Source of the DNA: an uncultured bacterium
Lineage (GTDB): Bacteria > Gemmatimonadota > Gemmatimonadetes > Longimicrobiales > RSA9
Direction: 5' to 3'
Assembly: GCA_937889645.1 (NCBI GenBank)
Contig: CALBZE010000051.1
Location: forward strand, 62,001-126,000
DNA length: 64,000 nt
Positions 9,748 to 19,915 of this stretch are shown here, in pieces (the stretch's first letter is position 1; each line of letters opens with the position of its first letter). The position numbers and the translations under genes are program-made. The notes under the pieces are model-generated. The model did not search any database. It saw nothing but the letters and a program-made list of their open reading frames with translations, and had not been told where the DNA came from.

Positions 9748-11247
9748 TCAGGCAACGAGCCGTCGGACGACCGAAGCCCCCCGATCCATCCCCTGCGCCC
9801 CCAGCAGCAGAACCAGGTCCCGGGCCCCTGCGCGGGACAGCGCCAGCTCCACCGCGCGCTCCAGGGAGGCCTCGTACACGAAGGCGACGCCGTAGCGCCG
9901 GAGCGTCTCGAGAAAGGCGTCGCGTTCGCGGCGTGCGACCCGGTTCCGGCCGCTCACGGCCTCCTGGCTGGACGTCACGACGAGGCTCGCCGGGCCGAGC
10001 CGGCGCGACCAGATGCCGACGACTTCGGCGTCCCGGCGATTGATCTCCACGCCCCGGCCACCCCGCACCGCGAACACGATGTGCAGCGCCCGGTGCGGCA
10101 CCCGCTCCGCCACTTCGAAGACCGCTCCGATGCTGTCCGGGTGTCCGACCGTGTCGTCCAGGACGGTGAACCGGCCACGGTGGACGATCTGCATCCGCCG
10201 TCGCGGCGCGCGAAACCGGGACAACGCCTCGCCGACCTCTCCCGGTGGGACGCCGAGGCAGAGCGCGGCGGTCGCGGCCAACGCCGCGTTGCATATGTTC
10301 GGCCGGCCGAGAACCTGGAGTTCGACGGGGATCTCCACCGGTTCCACGCCTGCGCCGTCGACTCTCTCGATCGGGGACCGCAGTGACAGGACGACCCGCG
10401 TGCCGCCCCGATCGAGCCGCAGCCGCTCGACGCGAACGGACACCCGGCCGCCGGGGCCGCAGCTCGTGGGGCGCACGTCACGCCCGCGCAGGAGCATCCT
10501 GACGACCCGATCACCCGCCGGGTAGACGACAGGCGCGCCGGGTCGGACGTGCTCGAAGAATCGGGCTTTCGCCGACGCGTAGGCGCGGAACGAACCGTGG
10601 TATTCCAGGTGCTCGAGGGGGACGAGGTTCGTGAAGATCCCGAGGTCGAACGACAGGCCGTGGACGCGCCGCTGCACGAGCGCGTGGCTCGTGACCTCCA
10701 TGACGACGAGGTCGGCTCCGGCGTCGAGGAGGCGTGCCAGCGCACGGTGCAGGACGATCGGGGCGGGCGTCGTGAGCGACGTCGCTTCGATGGTCTCTCC
10801 CAATCGGATCCCGAGCGAACCGATCGAACCGACTCGCCGGCCGGCGGCCGTGAGGATCGCCTCGAGCATGGAAAGCGTGGACGTCTTGCCGAGCGATCCG
10901 GTGATCCCGACCAGCTGCAGACGATCCGCCGGTCGCCCGTACCACGCCGCCGCCAGCTCGGCGAGCGCCCGGCGCGTGTCCGGGACGACGAGCACCGGGA
11001 CCGGTGTGGTCGCGTCGGGCGCCTTTTCGGCGACGACGGCCGCGGCCCCGCGAGAGACGGCCTCCGCAATGTACGAGTGGCCATCCCGCGCATCTCCGCG
11101 GACGGCCACGAACACCTCTCCGGGCTGCAACTCGCGCGAATCCGCCGCCACGCCGGTCACGCGTGTGTCCCTGGTCGGCGGTGACGCCTGAATCCCCGTG
11201 AGCCGGCCGGCCAGCTCCCGCAGCGGTCGTCCCCGCTCGCCCGCCAT
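9748..11247 (-). CDS. Atypical MurE-like Mur ligase family protein
   Basis: 499-aa protein with the Mur ligase three-domain layout. The N-terminal part is MurE-like ('VAADSRELQPGEVFVAVRG'). The central ATP domain has a changed P-loop 'GITGSLGKTST' (about residues 115-125) where MurE has TNGKTT, and retains 'MEVTSHAL'. The C-terminal domain has 'DDTVGHPDSIGAV' in place of the usual DYAHTPD, and I see no DNPR diaminopimelate motif. It is probably a paralog acting on another amide-bond substrate rather than the housekeeping MurE. ATG 11247 was chosen for GGGAGG placed just upstream. It stands alone, convergent with the lipoprotein gene. Confidence 0.75.
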   Translation of the reverse strand: MAGERGRPLRELAGRLTGIQASPPTRDTRVTGVAADSRELQPGEVFVAVRGDARDGHSYIAEAVSRGAAAVVAEKAPDATTPVPVLVVPDTRRALAELAAAWYGRPADRLQLVGITGSLGKTSTLSMLEAILTAAGRRVGSIGSLGIRLGETIEATSLTTPAPIVLHRALARLLDAGADLVVMEVTSHALVQRRVHGLSFDLGIFTNLVPLEHLEYHGSFRAYASAKARFFEHVRPGAPVVYPAGDRVVRMLLRGRDVRPTSCGPGGRVSVRVERLRLDRGGTRVVLSLRSPIERVDGAGVEPVEIPVELQVLGRPNICNAALAATAALCLGVPPGEVGEALSRFRAPRRRMQIVHRGRFTVLDDTVGHPDSIGAVFEVAERVPHRALHIVFAVRGGRGVEINRRDAEVVGIWSRRLGPASLVVTSSQEAVSGRNRVARRERDAFLETLRRYGVAFVYEASLERAVELALSRAGARDLVLLLGAQGMDRGASVVRRLVA

Positions 11248-11388
11248 GCGCACCTCCCGCTCCCCCTCATGCAGGTTCCGTTCACCCCCGGCGCGGCGGC
11301 GGGCGCGTGGCGTAGAGATTGCACCTTCGGCTCACCGGTGACGCCGGCAGGCATCACCTGCGTGGAACCATCGAGGAGCGGGAGTACG

Positions 11389-11604
11389 GTGTTGGATCAC
11401 GCATACGACGAGTGCACGGGGAACTGGCGCCTGGTCGGCACGGGCGACTCCCGATCGATCCGCTGCGATCGATGCGACGCGCAGTATCCCGCCACGCCCG
11501 AGAATCGGCTCGCCGCGATCGACGAGAACTACGCCGGCATCTACCTGAGACGGCTCACGGCCGAAGGCGCTTCGCAGATCGATGCCGACCGGGACGGCGC
11601 GTGA
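11389..11604 (+). CDS. Small CxxC protein, function unknown
   Basis: 71-aa acidic protein starting at GTG 11389, with GAGGAG and GGGAG just upstream. It contains 'RCDRCDAQYP', a possible half zinc-knuckle, after a first Cys in 'YDECTGNW'. I do not recognise a family. It may bind metal through the three cysteines. It lies between the divergent Mur-ligase paralog and convergent guaA, 18 bp from the guaA stop. A longer frame from ATG 11269 exists but its extra 40 residues look non-coding. Confidence 0.5.
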   Translation: MLDHAYDECTGNWRLVGTGDSRSIRCDRCDAQYPATPENRLAAIDENYAGIYLRRLTAEGASQIDADRDGA

Positions 11605-11622
11605 ATCGCCCGCGCCGAGCGG

Positions 11623-13164
<1,542 letters not shown>

Positions 13165-13187
13165 TCGTGTGGTTACGCTCGGGGTTG

Positions 13188-14483
13188 TCAGGTGTCGCTC
13201 GTTTCCAACAATTCGACCTCGCCGCGTACGAGGTCGTCGACGGTTTCTCGACGGCGGATCAGACGGAACGCGTCGCCGTCGACCAGGACCTCCGCCGGCC
13301 GCACGCGTGAATTGTACTGCGACGCCATGCTGAAGCCGTAGGCGCCGACGGTGCGGATCGCCAGCAGCTCACCTTCGGCCGGGCGCTCGAGCGGCCGGTC
13401 CAGCGCGAGGAAGTCTCCCGTCTCGCAGATCGGGCCGACGACGTCGACCGCAATCACCGGCCGTCCGGGGTGCAGCTCGACCGGCTCGACGGCGTGGTAG
13501 CTCGCGTAGTGGCTCGGCCGCAGCAGGTCGTTCATCCCGGCGTCGGTGATCACGAACGTCTTGCCGCCCATCTCCTTGACGTAGAGCACGCGGGTCAGCA
13601 GTACGCCCGCGGGCCCCACGATGTATCGCCCGGGCTCCAGGACCAGCCGCAATCCGGCCCCGACGACGCCCGGGAGGAGCGCCGCGGCGAGGTCGGAGAT
13701 CGACGCGTCGATTCCGTCGTCGCCGTAGGCGACGCCGAACCCGCCGCCCAGGTCGAGGTACTCGAGCTCGATCCCCTCCGCCCGGATCGCGTCGACCAGC
13801 CCGAGGACGTGCGAGAATGCGCGCTGGTACGGAACGACGTCGACGATCTGGCTCCCGATGTGCACGTCCACACCGCGGACGCGAATCCCCGGGAGCGCCG
13901 CCGCGAGCCGGTAGAGCCGGAGCGCGTCCTCGCCCGGGATCCCGAACTTCGTCGCCCGGTGTCCCGTTCGCGTGTACGCGTGCGGCGTGGGACTCTCGAT
14001 GTCCGGGTTGATCCGGAGGGCGATCGGCGCGACCTTGCCCACCGCCGAGGCCAGCTCCGAGAGCGCCCGGAGCTCGCCCTCGCTCTCCACGTTGAACCCG
14101 TAGATCCCGGCCTCGAGCGCGGCCGCCATCTCCTGGACCGTCTTCCCCACCCCGCTGAAGACGATCTTTTCCGGAGCGATGCCGGCGAGGAGCGCGCGGT
14201 GAAGCTCGCCGCCGCTCACGATGTCTGCGCCCGCGCCCTCGCGCGCGAGAAGGCGCAGGATCGAAAGGTTCCCGTTCGCCTTGACCGAGTACGCAATGAG
14301 CCGGTCCACGCCCGCGAAGGCGCGGTCCAGCTCATGGTACCGCTCGACGATGCTGCGGCGGCTGTAAACGTACAGCGGCGAACCGTGCGCCGCGACGAGG
14401 TCCTCCGCGGGCACCGCTTCGCAGTAGAGCTTGCCGTCGCGGTGCCGAAAATACGAGTTCGGGGTCAGTAGGCTCGTGCCCAG
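13188..14483 (-). CDS. lysA: Diaminopimelate decarboxylase, probable CTG start
   Basis: About 431-aa PLP-dependent enzyme making L-lysine from meso-diaminopimelate. Family motifs are clear: 'AYSVKANGN' (PLP lysine), '[11 protein letters not shown]', 'VHIGSQI', 'DLGGGFG' and '[11 protein letters not shown]' (second-subunit Cys). Homology to other LysA proteins already begins at '[12 protein letters not shown]', but no ATG, GTG or TTG lies in frame just before it. CTG at 14483 has GGAGGAGG ending 4 nt upstream and overlaps the end of proS by 19 nt; another CTG at 14468 overlaps the proS stop. The first GTG inside the gene (14414) would cut conserved sequence. Function is certain; the start is not. 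Confidence 0.9.
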   Translation of the reverse strand: MGTSLLTPNSYFRHRDGKLYCEAVPAEDLVAAHGSPLYVYSRRSIVERYHELDRAFAGVDRLIAYSVKANGNLSILRLLAREGAGADIVSGGELHRALLAGIAPEKIVFSGVGKTVQEMAAALEAGIYGFNVESEGELRALSELASAVGKVAPIALRINPDIESPTPHAYTRTGHRATKFGIPGEDALRLYRLAAALPGIRVRGVDVHIGSQIVDVVPYQRAFSHVLGLVDAIRAEGIELEYLDLGGGFGVAYGDDGIDASISDLAAALLPGVVGAGLRLVLEPGRYIVGPAGVLLTRVLYVKEMGGKTFVITDAGMNDLLRPSHYASYHAVEPVELHPGRPVIAVDVVGPICETGDFLALDRPLERPAEGELLAIRTVGAYGFSMASQYNSRVRPAEVLVDGDAFRLIRRRETVDDLVRGEVELLETSDT

Positions 14484-15967
14484 ACCGCCTCCTCCCGGGC
14501 CTCGCCGCCGCACACCAGGCAGCGCTTCGGCGGCTCGGGCGTCCGGAACTCCTCGAACGGCAGGACGCGGATCGTCGCCTTCGTGTCCTCCTTCACCTTC
14601 TCCTCGCACCGCGGCGAGCCGCACCAGCCGGCGTAGACGAAGCCGCCCACGCCCTCCATGATCTCGCGGAAGCGCCCGTAATCCTCGATGCCGCGATGGG
14701 AGTTCTCCTCCCGACGCCGACGGGCCGCCGCGAGCATCGTGTTCTGGATCGCCTGCAGCCGCGCCGGGATCGTGGCCAGCGCCTCATCCTCGGGGACGAA
14801 CTGCTTCCGCGGACCGTCGCCGTCTTCGATGCGGCGCACCAGGACGAGCTGCCCGTTGGCCACGTCCTTCGGCCCGATCTCGATGCGGAGCGGCACGCCC
14901 TTTCGTTCCCACTCGTAGAACTTCGCGCCCGGCGTCATGTTCTCGCGCGTGTCCACGTGGAGCCGCACGCCGCTCGCGCGGAGAGCGGTGGCCACCGAAT
15001 CCGCCTTCTCCAGGACGACGGACCGCTCCTCGTCCTTCCGGTAGATCGGAACGACGACGACCTGGTACGGCGCGAGCTTCGGCGGCATCACGAGGCCGGT
15101 GTCGTCGCCGTGCGTCATGACCATCCCGCCGATCAGGCGCGTCGAGACGCCCCAGGACGTGTTCCACGCGTACTCCTCGCCGCCCGCCTCCGTCTGGAAC
15201 TTGAGGTCGAACTGGCGCGAGAAGTTCTGCCCCAGCATGTGCGATGTGCCCGCCTGGAGCGCCTTGTTGTCCTGCATCAGCGCCTCGAGCGAGTACGTCC
15301 GCACCGCGCCCGGGAACTTCTCCGATTCCGTCTTCCGGCCCAGCACCGGCGGCATCGCCATCCACTCGTCCATGAATGTGCGGTAGACGGCATGCATCCG
15401 CCGCGCCTCCTCCTCGGCCTCCGCCTCCGTGGCGTGCGCCGTGTGCCCCTCCTGCCAGAGGAACTCGAGCGTGCGCAGGAAGAGGCGAGTCCGCATCTCC
15501 CACCGCACCACGTTCGCCCACTGGTTGATCAGGAGCGGCAGGTCACGGTAGCTCTGCACCCACTTCGCGAACATCGCGTAGATGATCGTCTCGGAGGTGG
15601 GGCGCACGACGAGCGGCTCCTCGAGCTTCGATTCCGGGTCCGGGATCAGCCCGCCCTCGGGCGACGCCTTGAGTCGCGAGTGCGTGACGATCGCCATCTC
15701 CTTGGCGAAGCCCTCGACGTGCTCCGCCTCGCGCGAGATGAAACTCTGCGGGATGAAGAGCGGGAAGTACGCGTTCTGGTGCCCCGTCTCCTTGAACATG
15801 GCGTCCAGCGCGCGCTGCATGTTCTCCCAGACCGCGTAGCCGTACGGCCGGATCACCATGCTGCCGCGCACCGGCGAGTAGTCCGCCAGTTCCGCACGCA
15901 GGACGACCTCGTTGTACCACGCGCTGAAATCTTCTGCTCGAGGGGTCAGCCCCTTCTCTTCCGCCAT
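14465..15967 (-). CDS. proS: Prolyl-tRNA synthetase, archaeal/eukaryal-type (class II)
   Basis: 500-aa enzyme charging tRNA-Pro. It is of the short type without the bacterial editing insertion, opening 'GLTPRAEDFSAWYNEVVLRA' and carrying the class II motif 2 region 'RWEMRTRLFLRTLEFLWQEG'. The C-terminal zinc-binding domain has cysteines at 'AGWCGSPRCEEK' and 'RCLVCGG' and ends in the typical Tyr. The ATG at 15967 is preceded by GGAGG. The 131-bp gap upstream has only a small hairpin. It lies between a small membrane protein gene and lysA in the long minus-strand run. Confidence 0.96.
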   Translation of the reverse strand: MAEEKGLTPRAEDFSAWYNEVVLRAELADYSPVRGSMVIRPYGYAVWENMQRALDAMFKETGHQNAYFPLFIPQSFISREAEHVEGFAKEMAIVTHSRLKASPEGGLIPDPESKLEEPLVVRPTSETIIYAMFAKWVQSYRDLPLLINQWANVVRWEMRTRLFLRTLEFLWQEGHTAHATEAEAEEEARRMHAVYRTFMDEWMAMPPVLGRKTESEKFPGAVRTYSLEALMQDNKALQAGTSHMLGQNFSRQFDLKFQTEAGGEEYAWNTSWGVSTRLIGGMVMTHGDDTGLVMPPKLAPYQVVVVPIYRKDEERSVVLEKADSVATALRASGVRLHVDTRENMTPGAKFYEWERKGVPLRIEIGPKDVANGQLVLVRRIEDGDGPRKQFVPEDEALATIPARLQAIQNTMLAAARRRREENSHRGIEDYGRFREIMEGVGGFVYAGWCGSPRCEEKVKEDTKATIRVLPFEEFRTPEPPKRCLVCGGEAREEAVWARAY

Positions 15968-16098
15968 CGGACCTCCAAACCCCGTCCCTTGGGTGCGGTT
16001 CGCACCCCATGCTCTCCGTTACCCCCGATCCCGGGGCATGCTCCTTTCGGGCCGCGGCCCATAAACCTCACCCGAACACCCCGCGGCCCCGAGCCGAA

Positions 16099-16392
16099 TC
16101 AGCCTCGTTCGCCTTCTCCCGGCCCGCCTTCCGGCGGCGACCCGCCGTTCCCCCTGAGCGCCGCTACGATGCGAGCGATGGCCGGCACGCCGAGAATGAC
16201 AACGATCAGGACCAGCCACGTCTCGCGGAACGGGAACCCCGCGAACGAGAGAATCCATGCGACGAGCGCGGCGCCGAGGACGGCGACCACGACGGCCGCG
16301 AGGAAGGTACCGTACGTGAACAGCGCCGCGCGCCGCAGGATCCGGCGACGCTCCTCTCGGAATCGATCGGGCTCCCTCGTCTCGGGCGTCAT
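16099..16392 (-). CDS. Small two-helix membrane protein, function unknown
   Basis: 97-aa protein with a charged N-terminus, two hydrophobic segments ('FLAAVVVAVLGAALVAWIL' and 'WLVLIVVILGVPAIARIVAA') and a Gly/Pro/Glu-rich tail. I do not recognise the family. The gene begins 6 bp after the hisS stop, so it is probably co-transcribed with hisS and proS. Confidence 0.65.
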   Translation of the reverse strand: MTPETREPDRFREERRRILRRAALFTYGTFLAAVVVAVLGAALVAWILSFAGFPFRETWLVLIVVILGVPAIARIVAALRGNGGSPPEGGPGEGERG

Positions 16393-16398
16393 CGTCCC

Positions 16399-17679
16399 TC
16401 AGGGCGTGAGTTCGTCGAGCGGGATGCGACGTTCCTCGCCCGTCCGCATCTCGCGCAGCACCGCGACCCCGGCGGCGACCTCGTCCGGCCCGAGCACGAT
16501 GACGCGCTCCGCGCCCCGGGCATCCGCATCCTTGAACTGCCGCCCGACGCCGCTGGGGTGCAGCGAGTAGGCGACGGAGTTGCCCGCCTCCCTCAGCCGC
16601 TTCGCGACCCGCAGCATGAGCGGCCGCTCCGACTCGCCGATCGTGACGATGTAGTAGTCGAGCCTCGGCTCGAGCGGCGGGAGCAGCTTGCGATCCGCCA
16701 GGATCTCGCCAAGCACGACGTCGCCCATGCCGAAACCGAGCGCCGGGAGGTCGACGCCGCTCACCGCACGCAGCAGGTTGTCGTACCGCCCACCGCCGCA
16801 GATCGCGCGGAACTCGCCCGCCCGGTCGAAGATCTCGAAGACGGTGCCCGTGTAGTACGCGAGCCCGCGCACGATCGTCGGGTCGAGGACGACGAAGTCG
16901 CCAAGCCCCATCGCGTCGAGGTGCTCGAAGTATCGCTCCAGCCGCGCGAGTTCGTCCGCCACGCCCTGTACGCCGGCGTAGGCGCGGGCGAGGGACTCGA
17001 AGTCGCGGTGCTCGAAGATTCCGAACACCTCATCGACCGTCGTGGGCGCGAGCCCGACCTCCTTGTGCAGCTTCTCGCGCGTACGCGCCTCCTCCTCCCG
17101 CCCGAGCTTGTCGATCACGGCGTACGCCGCCGGGAGCTGGTCCGCCGGCACGCCCGCGTGCAGGAGCAACCGCTCGAGCAGGCGACGGTCGCTGACCCGG
17201 GCGACGACGTCGTTCGGCCCCAGGCCGAAGAGCCGCAGCGCGTCCAGCGCGACCGCGAGCACCTCCGCGTCGGCCAGGATGTCCTCCTCGCCCAGGATGT
17301 CGACGTTCCACTGGAAGTGCTCGCGCAGGCGACCCCGCTGCGTGCGCTCGTAGCGGAAGAGCTGCGGGATCGAGAACCAGCGGATCGGCTTGCGCATCCC
17401 GGCCGCCCGCGCGCCGACCATCCGCGCGAGCGTCGGCGTCATCTCCGGCCGCAGCGCGACGGCTCGCCCGCCCTTGTCCTCGAAGTTGTAGAGCTGATGG
17501 ACGATCTCCTCGCCGCTCTTCTCGATGTAGAGCTCGAGCGGCTCGAGTGGAGGCCCGTCGTATTCCTCGAACCCGTACCGCCTCGCCACCTCGCGCCACA
17601 CGCCCATGATGTAGGCGCGCACGGCGAACTCGGCCGGGTAGAAATCCCTGAATCCCGGTAGGCTGTTGAACGCTGGCAT
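16399..17679 (-). CDS. hisS: Histidyl-tRNA synthetase
   Basis: 426-aa class II synthetase charging tRNA-His. It opens 'FNSLPGFRDFYPAE', with motif 2 'FRYERTQRGRLREHFQWNVD', the histidine-specific 'GLAYYTGTVFEIFD' and 'GGGRYDNLLRAV', and motif 3 'PALGFGMGDVVL'. A HGTP anticodon-binding domain forms the C-terminus. It is full length. folC ends 10 bp upstream, inside the same run. Confidence 0.96.
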   Translation of the reverse strand: MPAFNSLPGFRDFYPAEFAVRAYIMGVWREVARRYGFEEYDGPPLEPLELYIEKSGEEIVHQLYNFEDKGGRAVALRPEMTPTLARMVGARAAGMRKPIRWFSIPQLFRYERTQRGRLREHFQWNVDILGEEDILADAEVLAVALDALRLFGLGPNDVVARVSDRRLLERLLLHAGVPADQLPAAYAVIDKLGREEEARTREKLHKEVGLAPTTVDEVFGIFEHRDFESLARAYAGVQGVADELARLERYFEHLDAMGLGDFVVLDPTIVRGLAYYTGTVFEIFDRAGEFRAICGGGRYDNLLRAVSGVDLPALGFGMGDVVLGEILADRKLLPPLEPRLDYYIVTIGESERPLMLRVAKRLREAGNSVAYSLHPSGVGRQFKDADARGAERVIVLGPDEVAAGVAVLREMRTGEERRIPLDELTP

Positions 17680-17689
17680 GGGCGCGAAT

Positions 17690-19015
17690 CTAGGACCCGC
17701 AAACGAACGCGGGCAAGGGCGCGTCGACCCCGAACGGCGCGAGGTCGAGCGCGGCGAGGGCGTCGCCTACGGTGTGGAAGGAACCGGTCACGACGACGGT
17801 CCCCGAGGCCGCGCTCGCGCGCGCCTCGGCGAGCGCGGCGCAGAAGTCGGGGCGCGCGAGGACACGCTCCGACGCGAGCGACGCGGCGACGACCGTCGGG
17901 TCCCAGCGCCGGTGCTCGGGCGCCGTCGGCGGCACGGTCAGGATGAGAGTGTCGACGAAGCCCGTGAGCGGCGCGAGCATCGCGGGCCACTCCTTGTCGC
18001 TCAGGATCCCGACCACGGCGACCACCGGCCGCTGCGCCCCGATCGCGCCCAGCGCGGAGACCAACGCCTCGACGCCCGCGGGGTTGTGCGCCGCGTCGAA
18101 GATCCAGGTCCGGCCGTCGATCTCCTCCCGCTGCAGGCGGCCCGGCCACCTGACTTGGGCGACGCCGCGAATGACGGCCTCCCGGTCGGGGCGAAGCTCC
18201 GCGGGCAGCCGTTCCAGAGCCGTGACCGCGAGCGCGGTGTTGCGCGCCTGGTGCTCGCCGACGAGCGGCGTGTGGAGTTCCATCTCGCCCCAGGCGCGCG
18301 TCGCGAGGACCAGCCGCGTCCCATCCGCGCCGACCCGAACGTCACGGATCGCGTCCGGCTCGAGAACGGCCATCGGCGCGCCGACCTCGGCCGCACGGGA
18401 GCGGAAGACGTCGAGCGCCCGCGGCCCGCGCTCCGCGGTGACCATCGGGACGCCCGGCTTGATGATCCCGGCCTTCTCCGCCGCGATCTCCTCGATCGTC
18501 TCGCCCAGCCATTCGGCGTGGTCCCGTGCGATGTTCGTGATCACCGCCACGTCGGGAACGATCACGTTGGTCGAATCGAGCCGGCCGCCGAGGCCGACCT
18601 CGATCGCCGCAACCTCGACGCCCGCCCGAGCGAAGGCGAGGAATGCGATCGCCGTCGTCGCCTCGAAGAACGATGGCTCTTCGATCCGGATCAGCGGCCA
18701 GAGCTCACGCGCGGCTTCGACCAGCGCATCCTCGGTGAGCGGACGCCCGTCGACCTGCACGCGCTCGCGGAAGGTGCAGAGGTGGGGCGAGGTGTAGAGC
18801 CCGGTGCGGCGCCCTGCCGCGCGTAGGACCGACGCGATCGTCGCCGAGACCGAGCCCTTGCCGTTCGTGCCGCCGATGTGGATCGAGCGGAACCGACGAT
18901 GCGGATCGCCGACCGCCGCGAGTAGGCGCGCCGTCCGATCCGTGCCCCAGCGGATCCCGCCCGTCAGTCGGGGGAAGAGCTCGCGGACGAGCTCGGTATA
19001 GGTGAGGGAGTTCAA
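17690..19015 (-). CDS. folC: Bifunctional folylpolyglutamate/dihydrofolate synthase
   Basis: 441-aa Mur-ligase-related enzyme adding glutamate to dihydropteroate or folates. Visible motifs are the P-loop 'IGGTNGKGSVSA', 'GLYTSPHLCTFRERVQVDGR', 'AIEVGLGGRLDSTNV', 'RDHAEWLG' and the C-terminal 'DAAHNPAG'. The start is TTG at 19015, overlapping the accD stop by 4 nt. The accD-folC pair is a widespread bacterial arrangement. It is followed by hisS. Confidence 0.95.
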   Translation of the reverse strand: MNSLTYTELVRELFPRLTGGIRWGTDRTARLLAAVGDPHRRFRSIHIGGTNGKGSVSATIASVLRAAGRRTGLYTSPHLCTFRERVQVDGRPLTEDALVEAARELWPLIRIEEPSFFEATTAIAFLAFARAGVEVAAIEVGLGGRLDSTNVIVPDVAVITNIARDHAEWLGETIEEIAAEKAGIIKPGVPMVTAERGPRALDVFRSRAAEVGAPMAVLEPDAIRDVRVGADGTRLVLATRAWGEMELHTPLVGEHQARNTALAVTALERLPAELRPDREAVIRGVAQVRWPGRLQREEIDGRTWIFDAAHNPAGVEALVSALGAIGAQRPVVAVVGILSDKEWPAMLAPLTGFVDTLILTVPPTAPEHRRWDPTVVAASLASERVLARPDFCAALAEARASAASGTVVVTGSFHTVGDALAALDLAPFGVDAPLPAFVCGS

Positions 19016-19908
19016 TCGGCCGCCTGCTCGCGCGCTTCCGAACCGACTCCGGCAGGCGCGGCTTCGGGCAACCCGAGCATGTGGCGCAGCAACCGGCCGA
19101 CCGTCGCCTTGAGCTCGCGCCGGTCGACGATCGCATCCAGCATCCCGTGCTCGAGGAGGAATTCCGACCGCTGGAAGCCTTCGGGAAGCTCCTGCTTGAT
19201 GGTCTGCTCGATCACCCGGGGCCCGGCGAACCCGATGAGCGCGCCCGGCTCGGCCAGGTTGATGTCGCCGAGCATCGCGTACGAGGCCGTCACGCCGCCG
19301 GTCGTCGGGTCGGTCAGGATCGAGATGTAGGGAACGCCCGCCTCGTGAAGCTGGGCCAGTACCGCCGAGGTCTTGGCCATCTGCATGAGCGAGAGGATCC
19401 CTTCCATCATCCGCGCACCGCCCGAGGCGCTCACGATGAGGAGAGGGCGACGGTCCTCGAGCGCCCGGCGCGCGAGCCGCGCGATCTTTTCGCCCACGAC
19501 GGAGCCCATGCTCCCGCCAATGAACGAGAAGTCCATGACCGCGAGGTAGACCGGCACGCCCTCCAACGTTCCGCCCACGGCGCGGAGCGCGTCTCCGTGC
19601 CCGGTCGCCCGTTCCGCCGCCTCGAGGCGCTGGGGATACGGCTTGAGGTCGACGAACCCGAGCGGATCGCCGCTCCGAAGGTCCGTGTCGAATTCCTCGT
19701 ACTCGTCCCCGTCGAGCAGAAGCCGGATGTACTCCTCGGCGCCGATCCGCATGTGGTAGCCGCAGGAGGGGCAGACGTTGAAGTTCTGCGCCAGCCGCGC
19801 ACGGTAGAGAATCTCCCCGCACTGGGGGCACTTCTCGAACACGTCGGCCGGGAGCTCCCGCCGATCCGCCGCCTGCAGCTTCTTTTTCGGCTTGCTGAAC
19901 CAGGCCAT
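19012..19908 (-). CDS. accD: Acetyl-CoA carboxylase carboxyltransferase subunit beta
   Basis: 298-aa subunit of the carboxyltransferase that makes malonyl-CoA for fatty acid synthesis. The N-terminal zinc ribbon has its four cysteines at 'CPQCGE' and 'CPSCGY' (residues about 27-49), followed by the crotonase-like core with 'SASGGARMMEG' and 'TDPTTGGVTASYA'. ATG 19908 opens MAWFSKPKKK, the usual family start. It lies between rodA and folC. accA is not in the window. Confidence 0.96.
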   Translation of the reverse strand: MAWFSKPKKKLQAADRRELPADVFEKCPQCGEILYRARLAQNFNVCPSCGYHMRIGAEEYIRLLLDGDEYEEFDTDLRSGDPLGFVDLKPYPQRLEAAERATGHGDALRAVGGTLEGVPVYLAVMDFSFIGGSMGSVVGEKIARLARRALEDRRPLLIVSASGGARMMEGILSLMQMAKTSAVLAQLHEAGVPYISILTDPTTGGVTASYAMLGDINLAEPGALIGFAGPRVIEQTIKQELPEGFQRSEFLLEHGMLDAIVDRRELKATVGRLLRHMLGLPEAAPAGVGSEAREQAAD

Positions 19909-19915
19909 CGTCCTA

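Noticed and set aside
15991..16007. Hairpin (GGGTGCG/CGCACCC) upstream of proS as a terminator or T-box
   Set aside because: No U-run, no T-box sequence or specifier loop, and only 131 bp of leader; left as an unassigned stem.
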